A DNA stretch of 64,000 nt from positions 1,551,501-1,615,500 of the forward strand of contig JARHVA010000666.1 in assembly GCA_037957365.1 (NCBI GenBank), read 5' to 3'. The position numbers and the translations under genes are program-made. Source of the DNA: Torreya grandis. Taxonomy: Eukaryota > Streptophyta > Pinopsida > Cupressales > Taxaceae. The notes beneath the pieces are model-generated. The model worked only from the letters and a program-made list of their open reading frames with translations. It had not been told where the DNA came from and did not search any database. Each line of letters opens with the position of its first letter. Position 1 is the first letter of the stretch. Below, in pieces: positions 11,171 to 23,993 of this stretch.

Positions 11171-12098
11171 AATCATCACAAAAAATTGATTTTATTATTT
11201 TAGGCAAAATATTGTGCTTAGACAACTATAACATGTATTGAACATTAAAAAAATAAACAACTATGAAAAAAATGTCATTAAATAGGTCAACCGAGCTAAA
11301 ACATTTCAATACTCAATACCCTCAAAGTTTCAAATGCCAAATCCCAAAAAACTTTTGGCAGCCTTTTATAACTTCGAAATGACCGCATGTTTTTGAACAA
11401 ATTGCAATTTTTTGTTTGCATGTGTTTAGAACATGGTTTTCTGAATTACACAACAATTTTTTGAAAACATGGGTTTGACCAAGTAAATCGCATGTTTGAC
11501 CACTGAATGATAAATCATGGGAAAAGTGCTAGTTTGTGACTCCTTGCATTCTTTTGTTGAACAATGCTACTATATGTGCGGATCCCCCATCTCTACAATC
11601 AGCAAACACCACTCTCTTGCAAAGTGATGTGTCACATTTATAATGTGGTCAATTATAATACAAGTGAAAGGAAAGTGTCTACTCACCAGGAAGTAGTTGC
11701 ATAGAACTATATTTTCTATATATTGCGTGGGACATAATTATGGAAAATAAATTGTACTTTTCTATACTCCCGATTGTGTTGCTGATCCATGCAAGCCAAC
11801 AAAAAACCTTAAACATTAAATTCAAGTATTTTATTTCACAAAGTGTATATCCTTCAGCATTCCCCCCTACTTAAACATTATTTATCATAGTAGCATTGAT
11901 GATTTGCGTTGCATTGTCCATCCAACCTTTTCATTCAGTTGTCTAGAGTCCTGTCAAATATGAAACACCTTTCACATGAAATAAAGTGTTGTGATTTAAT
12001 AAACTTTGTGCTTTTGGAGAACACAAGAATGTTGATGAGGTCTTACAACAATATAACTTCACCCATTTGAATCACATAGAAATCCTTCAGTCCTAGAT

Positions 12099-12460
12099 AT
12101 ATTAAACATTTTCTAGTCCCAAATCAATGCGATCCCTTTGCTCAGTCAAAATAATATTGCAAAGTTTTTCATAAGTCTGGGGCGCGTATCCTTTGGAAGC
12201 ATGGTTGGAGGACCTAACAATGTTGAAGGGAATACTGCAACTAAATAACTTCACAATTGTAGCATCCACTTGTTTCTTATCAGTTGCATCATACATTTTT
12301 TGCATAAAACAAATTATGAGTGGAGATGGTGATAGTGATAATTGTTGTTGTTGGAATGCAAGGGGGCCTCCCTATCAATTCTCCTACCTTGTACTTGAGA
12401 TTGGGCTTCATTTGGGGGTATGGGTTTCAAGCGCTTCGAAGATGTGAACTCTTCAATAAA
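12099..12460 (-). pseudogene. hAT transposase fragment of a different lineage
   Basis: The minus-strand reading DATIVKLFSCSIPFNIVRSS followed by YAPQTYEKLCNIILTEQRDR fits the conserved core of plant hAT transposases (the FNVVRSPYF...YEKLRTTLL region). About ten residues between the two blocks are missing. An upstream reading EEFTSSKRLKPIPPNEA at about 12,405-12,455 may be the linker after the BED finger. No BED finger, C-terminal region, inverted ends or target duplication were seen. It differs from the 1-6.4 kb hAT in sequence, so it is a separate, older insertion. Confidence 0.6.
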
Positions 12461-12870
12461 GTCAACCCTTTTTCCCTTTAGTAATGTTGGGGAAAAGATG
12501 AATCTATTATCTCTTCATAACCCAAGTTTGTGCCATCTTGTGGAATCAAACAACTACAATTAACATAGAAATATAGAAGAGTTCATAATTTGTTTCCTCT
12601 TCTACAAGCCCCAGGCATATGAGTGAGTTATTTTGACATTACTTGATAATCTTTTCTCAAAAGCTATTTTTTTAGTGTTATATTCCTTGGCCATTGATGT
12701 GATGCATTTTTCACATTTGAAATTGGGGAAGTGAGGAACCCTTCATTGTGCAGATTCTTAAAGAAAAGGGGTTAAATATGGAAAAATATTGAACAAATAC
12801 CCTTCCATGTTTAAATGCAATTGCCTAATGTGTATTCATCTCTCTTTCACTTCCTTTGATCTCCTTTAGC

Positions 12871-13268
12871 CTCTGGTTGTGGTTGTCTCATATACATACC
12901 CTAGAGTTGTGTGTAAAGATGAGGGCACGGTTTTGGGTTTTTTTTTTTTTAATGTTTACGGGGGACAAATTAAATATTAATTTTATATCAATTTCTCATC
13001 TTTATTTTTTCTACATTTTAATGACTTTAAAGACCACAACTACATGAGAAACTTCAGCCTTTGGTCACGATTGTCTCATATACATACTCTAGAGTTGCAT
13101 GTAAGGACGAGGGCAAGGTTTTTAATTTTTTCTTAATTTTTTTTATTTCTTTAAATTTATTTATATATATATGTTTATGGGCTACAAATTAAATATTAAT
13201 TTTAAATCAGTTTATCATCTTTATTTTTTCTTCATTTTAATGACTTGAAAGACCACAACTACATGAAA
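12871..13268. repeat. Diverged tandem duplication of a ~180-210-bp block
   Basis: 12,871-13,049 and 13,059-13,268 share GGTTGTCTCATATACATAC-like, AAATTAAATATTAATTTTA and TTTTAATGACTT..AAAGACCACAACTACATGA blocks in order. The second copy has a longer T/A-rich centre with (AT)n. No gene. Confidence 0.8.
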
Positions 13269-13371
13269 AATGTTGTTTGTTAACGTTGTGGGCCATTTCC
13301 CTCCCTTTGTAAGCCTACAAAACTGTGACAGGAAAAACAAAGATTGTTGTTAGCACAAGTGCATATTCAGA

Positions 13372-13840
13372 CCTATAAAACTGGAACTGGTGACACTGAG
13401 AAGAGTATGCCAGTGCAAGTACAACCCAATTTTACTGCCAAAGGAGGAGAATATTGTAGGCCTAGTCGAACATAAGCTAGGCACAACCTACTTAATAATA
13501 CAAAGGAAAACAAAAAATATGACAAGATTGGGACCGATGACTCTGAGAAGAGTAAACTAGCATAGGTACTAACCAATTTTAAATTCTTGGTTTGCACAAG
13601 TAGTTTTTATGGTTTTATTTGTAGCTGGAGGTGATGGTGTTTTCCCTTTGAGGCAGAGTATAGCTTTATGGAAGTAACTGCTAATTTGGGACTGACGACA
13701 TTGAGAAGAGTATACCAACACAAGTACAATCCAATTGTACCATAGAGGAGGAGAATATTGTCAGCCGAGTTGAAAAGAAGTTTGGAAAAACCTACTTAAT
13801 AGATGGAGAGGATAATACAAAGGCAAACAAAAATTATGAC
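13372..13840. repeat. Duplicated ~160-bp segment, old
   Basis: 13,372-13,530 and 13,681-13,840 share GAGAAGAGTATRCCA, AGTACAAYCCAATT, AGGAGGAGAATATTGT and ACCTACTTAATA in order; a third partial copy of the first motif lies at about 13,535. It might be degraded element coding sequence but no domain could be named. 13,841-15,269 has no recognised gene. Confidence 0.65.
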
Positions 13841-15269
13841 AAGTCCGAGGCCACACTACAATTGACAAAAGTTATTGAAGCTTATTGGCGATAGAAATCA
13901 GGATGTTGTCTGACACTATAATAGATGCAAGACCATAGGGATCACTAACGGTCAACTTGATGAAAAGTATTTATGTTTTGATGACCTTGAGTGGGGATGC
14001 CATCCACTGGTACATGGTATTGACACATACTGGCACACTTTAGGAGTTACCATTGTTTACATCGAATAAAGATCAATATAGAAATTTATCGTCCAATCCT
14101 GCCCAAGCTACTTAGCTCAAAGATGTAATTCCTACCCAATGAAGCCAATTTAATATTACACATACTATTCACTTAGCAAACACAAAACACAAGAAAGCAA
14201 ATAATTAGTAAAGAAGATGTCCTTTGCTAATTACAAACAATCACATGAAAAGCAATGAGCAATATCTTCCATTAGATTAATCCATACCTCAGTTTACGTA
14301 TTGAAAATTAAGATAACAACATTGTTGTCATAAATTCTACACACTAGGACAAGTGAAAGAGCTGTACTCATAATATAGTTTGATCAGTTATGGGAGCAAT
14401 TTTAATTGACACTTGGAACATGAGCTGAACAAACCACTATTTATGGACAGTTTCAAGATAAACACATAATTACATGACTGAGTTACACTTATACTTAAGT
14501 AATTGTCACCAATACAAAACCCATCATCAACCCAACTGACAGGTTGCCAATGAAGAGAAGATAATCTGCTTTCGCTTCTGAAATGTCTGACATTGACCAC
14601 AACATTGGTTCTATTGATGACCATCATTTGTGATTTCAATGTTTCTGGTGAAGGTTCTAGAAAATCCACTTTGCAATGATAGTTGAAGTTGATTTGGACC
14701 CCCATTTAGGCTTGTTATTAGAGTTGATGTTCATCTTTTATTCTTTTAGAAGTTTTAAAAAGTATTTCAGCCTATATTCCATTTGGAAATCAATGATCCT
14801 CATCTCTCTCCTTTGTTGGAAACTTCAAATGTCTTAATATTTCTTCATTCTCAGGCTCGTTTTCTCCTTCATGGTCAACAATAGTCCAAGCACATCTAGG
14901 TTGGATTTGCAGATCCATGCAATTTTATTTAAGATTTGCAAATGCATCCTAACCACCACTTCACGGCTCAATGCGAATAAATCTTTAACTTTGCAAAAGC
15001 ACTTCAATCATATGCAAATCACAATACGGATGCCACATCACCTCTAGGGTCCCACAGGTGCAACAAGACAAGGTTGAGACACCTGAGGGGCACACACTTT
15101 AGATATTTGAACAAGTGGCATCTTTGACACGTGGAGGGTTCATGATATGTCAACATGCAAATCAAGAGTTGGTTCCAATACAAACATAACTTGTAACCGT
15201 TCCATCTTGTAACTAACATGTATACTTAATAATTCTAGTCCTCTCGATTGCCATCATATTGAACTGTAA

Positions 15270-15580
15270 AAACTCCATTTTCATGTATCACATTCCCAAT
15301 GCCACAAAATCCATCTCTAGATTTGGCCCACATGAATATACAATTTTGGTTTCTAAGTTCAGCATTGTAAAAATATGTATTTTATCCTATTCGAGATGAA
15401 TATGAGATATTTATTTGCTATCCCTTGTTTTCCATTGACCATGTAATGGTGCTTCTGCATTGGTTTTCCATTTCCATTGCTTGTTCACTATAAATTGCAG
15501 ATTAGTTAAATAGATCCATCTATTAATTGGTTTGTAGGTTTTTCTCCATGTCAGTCGTGGCCCTGGAAAGGATCATTAGT
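15270..15580 (+). repeat. Dispersed repeat, copy 1
   Basis: It shares ordered blocks with 43,455-43,730: TATCACATTC.CAATGCCACA, TTTGGCCCA, TTTTGGTTTCTAAGT, TTTATCCTATTC.AGATGAAT, GTGTAATGGTGCTT-like and GGTTTGTAGGTT. This copy sits just upstream of a gypsy gag pseudogene, so it may be an LTR or leader remnant. No termini were identified. Confidence 0.6.
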
Positions 15581-15934
15581 ATTAGATCAGAGTCCTCTCT
15601 ACCTAAAATTCAAATCCTACCAGCTGTTCTTCACAAAACCCTTGATTTTGCTAGTCATGTATGATTACTCACTCTTAGTATCACAAAAAAAGGCATACTA
15701 TCCAGCTTCATCTGACTACCCATAGGAATGATGACAAAAGGTCAAGATGTCTGATGATACAAAGAAACCAGCTTTGGTAGAAGCATAAAAGAATCTTTGG
15801 AAGAACAGAGGAAGGAACTTTTCTTTTAGTTTCATGACCTAATGCTTCAACTAAGTCTCTCATGCCCCTTGCCACTGTCATTTCCTCATTCCATCATCAA
15901 AGGACATTCAAGGTGCAAGTCAATCTTGACATTG

Positions 15935-17110
15935 CAATGTTCTAAGGAAAAATTGATGTTGAGGCATTGTTTGATTGGCTTCGAAAATTGGAGCATATTA
16001 CATTGTCAATAAATTCACAAATGTTGAAATGATCACCTTCGAAATGCTTAAGATGTCCAAACTGGGGCTCTACAGGTTGAAGTCTTATGGTGCAAAGAAA
16101 TAAAGTGAGTATGAACTTGTTATGTGGCCCAAATTTATCGACGCACTCAAAGAATTTTATCCTCTGAAGTTTTATCATATGTACAAGAGATTCTAGTGGT
16201 TGAGAAAAAAGTGGGATCAATCAAGGTCATATGATACGAATGAGTTCCATGAACTCTGTGCATGCTTGGACCTCTGCAAAATAGATCACTATAGAATCCC
16301 GAAGTACACCAAGGGTTTTCACTACTATAGACAAAGCTACTATGAAGTTCATGTCTCTTGAAATGTTGGGGCAAGCCCATCAACATGTTACCAAGATTAA
16401 GGAGCAATCCAAGATGAGTTAGAATGGCCCAGCCTCTTGTTTCCCCTCACATAAGAGCACACCCTTAGGCAAGGATCCACATCACATTGTGCAAAAACAA
16501 CCTCGTTGGGGGGGACCTTCACATAAGCCACAAGAGACCATTCGACATAAAGCTCCCACCCGAAGCTAGGTAAAGGGAATGGAAAGAATGGTGTAGTCAT
16601 CACAAGATTGACAGCCATGATGATTGAGAATGACATGCAAAAGACTACTTGCTCAAGTTACATAGCTTGCAATCAAAGACGAGCAAAGTAAAAATCCTAA
16701 TGTTCCAACTTGTTTGAATATCAATGACAAGACAACACCCATCGATGGTAAAGAACAAGAACACCTTTTCCACACCAAGGGCTGGGATAAGGGACAACCA
16801 CTCCACGTCATCATGGACATTGGAAGCTAAGATGATATCATTGCACAAGACACTATGAAATGTCTAGGTTTTGCAATGGGAGCACACTTGATGGTTTCGG
16901 CTAGGACGAGAACTCAAAGTGGCATGACAATGCGCATTGCAGCATTGTATCTCACCCATGTGAGATTTTGCTATTTGTGATACGTTACCACTTGAAACTT
17001 GTGATGTTCTTTTTGGAAAACCCTACTTGTATGACCAAGATGCTACCTACAAAGCTAAGCCACAATGTTGGTCCATCAAATTCAACAATAGTCTCTACCA
17101 CATTCTAGAG
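15935..17110 (+). pseudogene. Gypsy gag-protease, heavily decayed
   Basis: Gag-like readings appear in changing frames: EAFDWLRKLEH-like text near 15,960, WPKFIDALKEFYPLKF at about 16,122-16,170, then KWDQSRSYDTNEFHELCACL at about 16,210-16,270. From 16,790 a protease-like reading follows: HVIMDIGS, DDIIAQDTMKCLGFAMG, and later LPLETCDVLFGKPYLYDQD at about 16,984-17,045. The DIGS site resembles the D-S/T-G motif with one change. Many stops and shifts separate the pieces. The gag order and protease C-terminus (CDVLFGKPYLYDQDA) point to a gypsy element without identifiable RT or integrase nearby. Confidence 0.65.
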
Positions 17111-17546
17111 TCCCTTCCGAAGACCAACATCTTATTGGTATCTTTGAAACAATACAAAAATCTCCTCATGCAAAAGATTCGTACTACTAATGGTTCAGCT
17201 AGAGTCAATGTAAAACATTGCGAAAAGCATCTGCTCGTTGCTCAATCTGCTGGGTTTGCAATGCAGCAATATAGCTTGACAATCTACTCCAACAATATGG
17301 GGATATATTTGAATAGCTCAAAGGAATTTTGTCACATTGCTCCATCAAGCATCAGATCGATCACATGTCGAGATCTCCACTTCCCAACAATGCTCTTCAT
17401 TGCAGATTAGTTTGGGAGAATGATGAGATTTGAAAAAATATAGGAGCTCATCGACTGAGGGAAGATTGGGCCGAGTTCTATTAGTATCAGCATTACACCA
17501 TAGTATATTATTTATAATATACTCAGTTTATTAAAATTAGGTTAGG

Positions 17547-17767
17547 TGTTGTTAAAATAATTATAGGAGATGGATTCAATTATTGGGAAGGGTGTTGTGT
17601 TAGCTCCACTTGAATGAGCTTTATCAATGAGGGAATATATCCTAGATAATAGGATCATAACAAAAGTCTGCCATATGTCAGAAAACCATGCAATGTATAA
17701 ATATTCCATTCATGTTTGAATAAAAGTATGATGTGGTTACAATATTTTGAACATTTGGTATCAGATC
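17547..17767 (+). mobile_element. Short LTR with primer-binding site
   Basis: 17,547-17,753 begins TGTTG and ends GAACA, with a TATA-like GTATAAATATTCC (about 17,695) and AATAAAAG (about 17,719) placed as in an LTR. TTTGGTATCAGATC at 17,754-17,767 matches a primer site complementary to the 3' end of initiator tRNA-Met. The 5' boundary is uncertain. No matching second LTR and no coding region downstream were found. 17,768-18,438 has no recognised gene. Confidence 0.55.
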
Positions 17768-18438
17768 AAAGAGAGCTTTTCAGACCTTGTACAAGTTCTT
17801 GAATTATCTTTTGTTGTCAAAAGGCTGTGACTGTGGTGAATTGAATGCAGCTCACCAGTTTATTGTTGTGAACTGAATTGATGAAATGAGCGATAAGGAT
17901 TATTTGTCTTTGATTTCTTTAGGTGCTCGATGCTTCTAAAGTTCATATTCGATTCACAGTTGACATCAGGCTATTATTGCTATCATATGCATTGTCAGAG
18001 CTTTACAATAAGATAGCCATTTTATTTTTGTGCGATGAATTGAACCTGGGAAGTGTCATTGTTTCATTTCTGATTTATATTGTGCATGCATAAATTCAAA
18101 TTAGCTTAGGTAAAAAGTTGGGTTTTATTTCCCCTCTACTTTGCATAAGGTGTGGCAATTTATATTGCAAAACTGTGGGGCAGTTTTACAGCAGATCTGA
18201 AGTGTTTTATGCATGAATGAGTGCCATGTGTTAGCAGCAACAATAGAAGTGTGGTGTGGTTGTAAAAGTAGATTGTTGAAGTGTCTGCATGGAGTGAAAG
18301 GCATGTTTGTGTAGCGTTTTACACACCCATACATATTCCCTGAAGAAGATTTCAACATCAAGAAGTGTTGAAATTTTGAAGCTGAGATGAAAGTATGATG
18401 TGAAATGAGGCAGCAACAACCTGAAAAAACCATGACGC

Positions 18439-19275
18439 TGTCATGACCCCCTTTTGGACATAGAACAGGAGAAGACCCTTAGCTGAATTCCTAGATGTTT
18501 CCCATCGGCTAAGGGAAGATAAATCAAAGGGGAAACTTTGGTTCTATTTTTAAATTATTAAAATATACCTTTTGATATATCTTTTCTAATTATGACTTAA
18601 AAGTGATTTGTTGCGTATGGGTTAACTTAACCCTTTATGAGAAAAAGGCACAATCTCTTTTAAAACAACACTAACTCTTTTCCCAAGTGGAGCGCCCCTT
18701 TTTGAGGAAGAGTTGTGAGAAAGAAAGGTATAAAAAGTAGTTTGGTGATCAATTGAGAGGTTACCACGTTTTATGAATTGAATTATGGGCTTAAGCACGA
18801 AAATTCTCTACTCTCCACCTTTGAAGACGGAAACCTTCATTGGTGCCTAAATTAGGGACGAAAACCCGATATTCAGCTAGGGCAGTGACTAGGGTTTGAA
18901 GGTCACATCAAGGGCAGCGAGCTGTTGGGAGGCTTGCAAATGGTCATTGTTGACGCTGCAAACTAATTGCTAGGGCTGCGTGGGGGCACCCTAGGTTTGC
19001 AACGAGCTTTTGGAAGCTGGGTAACCTCCTTTGGGGTCTATTTTGACATTTTGTGGCACTGTTTGTGCCCAAATTCCCAGTTGGAACATTGCAAATTTAT
19101 TTTGCAATTTGGTGATCTAAAAATTCAAGATATTGAGGTATTTATTTGGCTGTAACTTTCTGAATATTTTGGTAAATACTTGATAGGGAATTTATTGATA
19201 TTTGTGCCCTAATTGTTCATTTCCAGCATTCTGAATTTTATCTAGTGTTTGCAAGTGGAAAAAACTAAAAATTCA
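18439..19275 (+). mobile_element. Chromovirus-type LTR fragment (diverged)
   Basis: It begins TGTCATGACCCCCTTTT and runs collinear with the 956-bp LTR at 48,913: the CCCTTAGCT.AA and GGCTAAGG blocks, GTATAAAAAG-like TATA region, GCACGAAAA, AGGGACGAAAAC and AGGGCAGCGA follow in the same order. Its 3' end is lost; at about 19,275 the sequence passes into a gypsy integrase C-terminus. There is no primer site after it. Its divergence from the 48.9-kb LTR is high, so it is an older relative or subfamily. Confidence 0.65.
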
Positions 19276-19279
19276 TAAT

Positions 19280-19674
19280 TGTTTGGGTTAGTTCTTGAAT
19301 TTCCAGCTTTAGAACTAATGCATCAACTTGAGTTGTTGAAGAATGAGCCTATTGAAATCAGGTATGCAGAGCTTATGGAGCTGGAAGAGACAAGAAATCA
19401 GTCCATTCTAGCCATGGAAAGTCATCAAGCACAGGTGAATAGAGCCTTTGACAAAGGAGCTTCTTCATGAAGCTTCAAAAAAGGAGATTTGGTCCTCAAG
19501 TGGTATGAATATCGAGTCAAACCAGGAAGGCACACAAAATTTGATTCCCTTTGGAGTGGCCCATACACGATTTCTAGCTACAAATCCCACAATGCTTTCC
19601 AACTTGCAAAGGTGGATGGCCAGGAGCTTCCAATCCCAGTCAATGGGATACATCTGAAACATTGCTATTGAAAA
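19280..19674 (+). pseudogene. Integrase C-terminus of a non-chromodomain gypsy element
   Basis: The frame from FGLVLEFPALELMHQLE runs through IRYAELMELEETRNQS and SHQAQVNRAFDKGASS, then an in-frame TGA, then FKKGDLVLKWYEYRVKPGRH, TKFDSLWSGPYTIS and LPIPVNGIHLKHCY before a natural stop. This is the end of integrase in the Tat/Athila side of plant gypsy elements, where the KPGKHGKFDSLWLGPY-type block and NGLHLK end are typical. No chromodomain follows. The catalytic core upstream is missing, cut at the junction with the LTR fragment near 19,275. The 3' untranslated region and LTR follow in the same direction. Confidence 0.8.
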
Positions 19675-20259
19675 GCAAAGCTCCATGTACATAGTTGTTT
19701 TGTTTTCCTCCAAGTGTTTTTTAAGCACAGTAGTTTCTTTTTGTTTTGTTCCGAATAAGTGCTTGTTTGTACATTTGTTTCTTAGTCAGTTTTCCTGCTT
19801 TCGTGTGTTTCCCTTCTTATTTTGGAGGAAGGTTACTTAAGCCATGATCAAAGGAGATTTGCAGTCATGGGTCAGGTTTACAATTGTTTTTTGTGAGTTC
19901 TATATTATGTATATGGCCAGGTTCTCAAGCATAGCAGGCATGCTGGGCTAGTTGAGTCGCCAGAAATGTTGGACAATTCTTCCACAGGTCAGATTGTCTC
20001 TTGCCATTCGGAAAATTCACATCTCTAGCCAAGGAAGGAAGACTACAAAGGAAAGAATACATTGGTTTTTTGTGAGGGCCTTTGCTACAACAGGATTTCA
20101 GGATTGGTTCATCAAAGGAGTTTTCACATAGCTTCGGGAGGTTTAAAGCAATAAGTCTATCAAAGGAAAGACAAAGATAGATTTTGAAGGGTTTCTATCC
20201 GTGGGAATACAAGAAAGATATCTTTTGGACATAACCAAGGGGTCACTTTCTCTCACAAA

Positions 20260-22391
20260 GGACCGTAAGAAACCCGAAGGGACACTCAAAAAGTGTCCCT
20301 TAAAAAAAGCCCGGCTGCCCTTCAAAAAAGTCTAGGTGCCCTTTTCTTAAAAGTTGTTCAATTTGGAAGGGGCTGTTTGAAAAGTCTAAGGGGCTGTTTG
20401 AAAACCCGAAGGGCAAGGTACCCTTCAGAAGGGTCGTTGACAAAAAACCTAAAAGGTAGGGTACCTTTCGAGAAGGTCAGTCTTGTGGTTTTCAAAGGGC
20501 TTTACAAAAACCCTGAAGGGCACCTGCCCTTCGGGAAAGGATCATGACAGAAAGGCTGAAGGGCTGTTTTTCTGGAAGGCAAGGGACAAATCAGTCCGTG
20601 GGAAGTTGAAACCAAAAAACCTGAAGGAATATAAACAAAGCAAAGGAAGAAAATTTAAGGAAAGGAATCCTTTGGAAAAGTTGGCAAACAAAAAATCCGA
20701 AAGAAGGAAAGTTGAAGGAAATCCAAAGAAGGGTAAAATAAAAGATCCGAAGAAAATAAGACCAAGGAGAAATCCGAAGAGAGAGAAAAGTCTGCAAAAA
20801 ACAAGACTCGGCCATTTTTTTCGAAAGGTAAAGCCAGAAAATAAAGTCTGTAGGGAATGAAACCAAAGGAAATAAGCCAAGGGCAAGGAAGAAAAGCCGA
20901 AGGAAATAAATCCGCAGACATAAAAGTCCACAGAAAAGAATAAGCGAAGGAGATAACAAGAAATCCAAAAGAAATGGAGGTTTGACTGTGCAAAAAGGAT
21001 TGAAAATAGATAATCCGAGGGGAAGTTGAAAACAGAATATCCGAGGAAATATAGACCAAATATAGATAAGATAATCCAAAAATAGAATCCCACCAAAAAT
21101 AGACAAGACACAGGCAGACCAAAATAAGAGAAAATACATGCGAACAAGGGTTATTTTTGGCGGATTGCTAAGTTTTAGTTGGCTATTTGTTTTATTTGTT
21201 GTTTGAATAGTCATTCTCATGCATTCGAAGGTCCAACTTAGCGTCAAACCGAGTTCTCAGTCCAAGTTTGGTGTCGTTTTCATGCAAACGAGAGCAGCTC
21301 AAGGGGAGTCTATTTTGGAAACTTGGTGAAATCTTCCATGCAAAGAGAGGTTTGACTTTCAACAAACCCACCATCCATTCTCACATGCCAAAGAGCTAGT
21401 GAAGTTTCTAATTTTAGATATGGCTCAGCTGAACATGCACAAGCAATTTCAAATGTATGAATTCACCGTCTAATTTTAGCGCAAAGGAGCTTTCATGCAA
21501 AGAGGAAGAAGACAAAATAGACTCATTGTAAATGCTGAGTTGGACTGATTTAGCCTCTCCTATTTTCCAACCCAATCTCTTGGCTATTGTATTTTTCTAT
21601 AAGTTGGTTTTCAGCGTTGAATTAAATTATCCCTCTTTTGGCAAGACAAAACTTCTGCCAAAGATTGTGCTGTAACCTTTTTCAGAATAGAGCTCCCTAT
21701 GCCCTGCCCTATTGCCCTATTGAAAAAGTCTAGTGTCTAGTCCCTTCCCTATTGAAAGGTAGAGGTTGAAAAGGTCTATTCCCTTCCCTTCCCTTAAGAA
21801 GAGGACTGTGTTTTTTCAATTTCCAGCAGTTGGTATAGTGTACTTTTGTTATTGATTTGCTTAAGTGATAGATTTTATTTCTTGTCAAATCTGGATTCGT
21901 ACCTAGTTACTAGTTGGTCATTTATGCAGGTCACGTTCTGTATTTGATTGTCTTTTGCTGAGTTTATAGTGAATGTTAGTGGCTGTTTAGTGCCTTTCAT
22001 CAGGCCTATTTTTCATTTCCTTCAAGCTTAGATCATTAGATTAAACATTTTCGTGAAAGACTTATGTGTAATGATCAATTGGAGTTGAAGTTCTACCTCT
22101 TCCTTGTCTGAATCAGTGTTCTTAGAAGCTCGATTTGAGTGGATCAAGAAAATTAGGTGTATCACTATTTTTGCTAGGATTTTCTTTCAAGTTCTTCTCT
22201 TTTTTCCAGGCGGTTTGTAGCGTAGAAGTTGAGATCCTTATAGATACATCTTACAGAAACCAACCTTCTCTGGAGGTTCTTCTCATCTTTGAAGCACCCA
22301 CCCTCGTGAGAAGATCCCATTGTTTCAAATGGAGCGAGGATCAGTTATTTCAGCACATCTTCGATCAGGGTGCAACTCCAGGTCGACAACA
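20260..22391 (+). mobile_element. LTR family A, copy 3 (probable 3' LTR of the gypsy element at 19.3 kb)
   Basis: Collinear with solo LTR copy 1: hairpin array (20,270-20,590), AAG-rich middle, TTGGCAAGACAAAACTTCTGCC, and the shared 3' portion ending GGTGCAACTCC then GACAACA at 22,391. The 5' boundary is unclear; TGTTGGAC at 19,965 is a candidate start but is poorly matched and lacks a clear polypurine tract. It follows the integrase pseudogene in the same orientation, which is why family A is assigned to gypsy. Long minus-strand ORFs at 20.5-21.2 kb are translations of A-rich LTR sequence. A CCCTATTGAAAA-type duplicated scrap interrupts it near 21,700-21,795. Confidence 0.7.
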
Positions 22392-23429
22392 TTACCTTGT
22401 GGGCTGTGCCCATAGATTTGAGAGGTTACATTCATCTTCCAACAAACTTTCATAACCCCCAAAGACATGCCATGCTTGGTTGCTATGGGTATAGTACGTC
22501 AAAGTGTATGATGTGCCTCCAAAGACAATGTTCACCAATCTGAAATTAATCATAAAAACCTCTTTATACCACATACGTTGAAAGATTAGAGTACTTATGC
22601 ACAACTTTTCCTGCGTGAGTCTTCTACAATTCCCTTCATGCATGGGAAAGATGTAGCCTTGATCCAGGAAAAGCATATGCCACTCCTCAACCTGAAATTG
22701 TACCTTCTTAGTTGCATTATGCCAAAAGTATGCTTTCCCATATGCATTTCCAGATTGTACCCTTGGCTGTATTTTACCAAAAAAACAGATTTTTGGCCTT
22801 TTATATGCTGCTGTAGTTGATCATTAAAATTAGAATTCTTCATGTGATCATTTTCTGAATGCATCTTGGCAACAATTTTCCCAAAGTGGGCTGTAACATG
22901 ACCATAAATTGCTAATTTTTCCCTTCCACATGTGGCCGAACTTGCCCTTCTAACTCAGAAAATAAGAAACAAAGAAATTCAGACTTCTTACCTTCTTTTT
23001 CTATTCTTTCTTTTGGCTGCCATGTGGGAAAAAAATTGGTTTGATGGTTCCAATGTCCCATAGGTAAGTCCCTCCATGTCCATCCTTCTTTTGCAAGGAA
23101 GAGGACTTTCTTTTTGTGCCGTAGGGATCCTTTGTACAGCTGCTAAACATCCTCCTCCTTTCAATATTCATGGGATGTCCTCTTTTTCCCTATGCCTCAT
23201 TATTTCCCTTTGTGCAGAACGGAATAGGGTGCTGCCCTAAACATGTTTTAGGCTGCCATTGGTACTCTATTCCTTTCCCATCTCTTTCAAATAAATTATG
23301 AAAGTAATGACAATTTGTAATGCTTACCAATTGTTTGAGAGAAGGCCCAAAATTTGGATGAAGGGGCTGCGTTTTATGTCTAGGGGCAGCCTTCTCTTTC
23401 ACTCTCTTCATGCACATGAACATCCTCCT
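22392..23429. other. Unrecognised segment
   Basis: About 1 kb between LTR copy 3 and the protease pseudogene. Short ORFs on both strands show no family motif. It may be the continuation of the minus-strand gypsy element after decay, or the target into which the plus-strand element inserted; no boundary can be placed. Confidence 0.4.
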
Positions 23430-23814
23430 ATCAATTAATTGGCCTTGGAGGTGGGGACCTCTCCATCACTTAGACCATGCAAAACAACCTCTTTACTTGC
23501 TATTTTGAGTTTGAGCTCCATAGTTTGGTAAATTGTGTATATTCTCCAAGTGAATGCAACCATTGAATACCAAGGACCATATTGGTCTCCCCTATGCCCA
23601 CCACATAAAAATCATCCTCAACCACATGTTTTTCCAAAGTGAGGCTAAGCTTTGGAATCTTGGTTGTGCAAGGGATGGTGAATCCATCCGCCACTGTGAC
23701 TTTGAAACCCTTGAATTCCTCTGTTTGTAATCCACGAGATGTTACCAATCCCTTATCAATGAAATTGTGAGTTGCCCAACTATCAATAAGTATAGTAATA
23801 GGTGTACCTTTCAA
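23430..23814 (-). pseudogene. Gypsy aspartic protease
   Basis: The reading from 23,814 contains TPITILIDSWATHNFIDKGL, then a central region, then MVLGIQWLHSLGEYTQ, the same order as the proteases at 50,956 and 55,809. The active site reads D-S-W where D-S/T-G is expected, so the flap-side Gly is lost. After a frameshift near 23,520 the reading VVLHGLSDGE matches the protease end of the nested chromovirus (TVLHGLSKG). The reverse transcriptase that should follow is absent. The protease would cut the Gag-Pol polyprotein in an active element. Confidence 0.8.
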
Positions 23815-23993
23815 TGAGCCTTTATTCTGAAGGGGTAGTATCTAAGAGCCTTGAAAAGTGATGCCAAGGTGCCACTCAATTCCTCCTCCCCTTCTATGTC
23901 CAAAGTATATTCCTCATAGTTGGTTGTCCCAACTTCCTCCTCATTTTCCTCATCAGAAAGAACCTCAATGTAGTGAACTTGTCCCTTGCCTTG

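Noticed and set aside
17547..17753. The short LTR as a solo LTR with TTAGG/TTTGG duplication
   Set aside because: The right flank is better explained as a primer-binding site, and the duplication matches only four of five bases.
19448..19671. A separate small protein at the end of the integrase fragment
   Set aside because: It is the integrase C-terminal segment itself after an in-frame stop, matching the gypsy pattern.
20542..21247. Hydrophobic minus-strand ORFs of 155-218 residues resembling membrane proteins
   Set aside because: They read the complement of an A/G-rich LTR stretch, which yields Phe/Leu-rich text in all frames.
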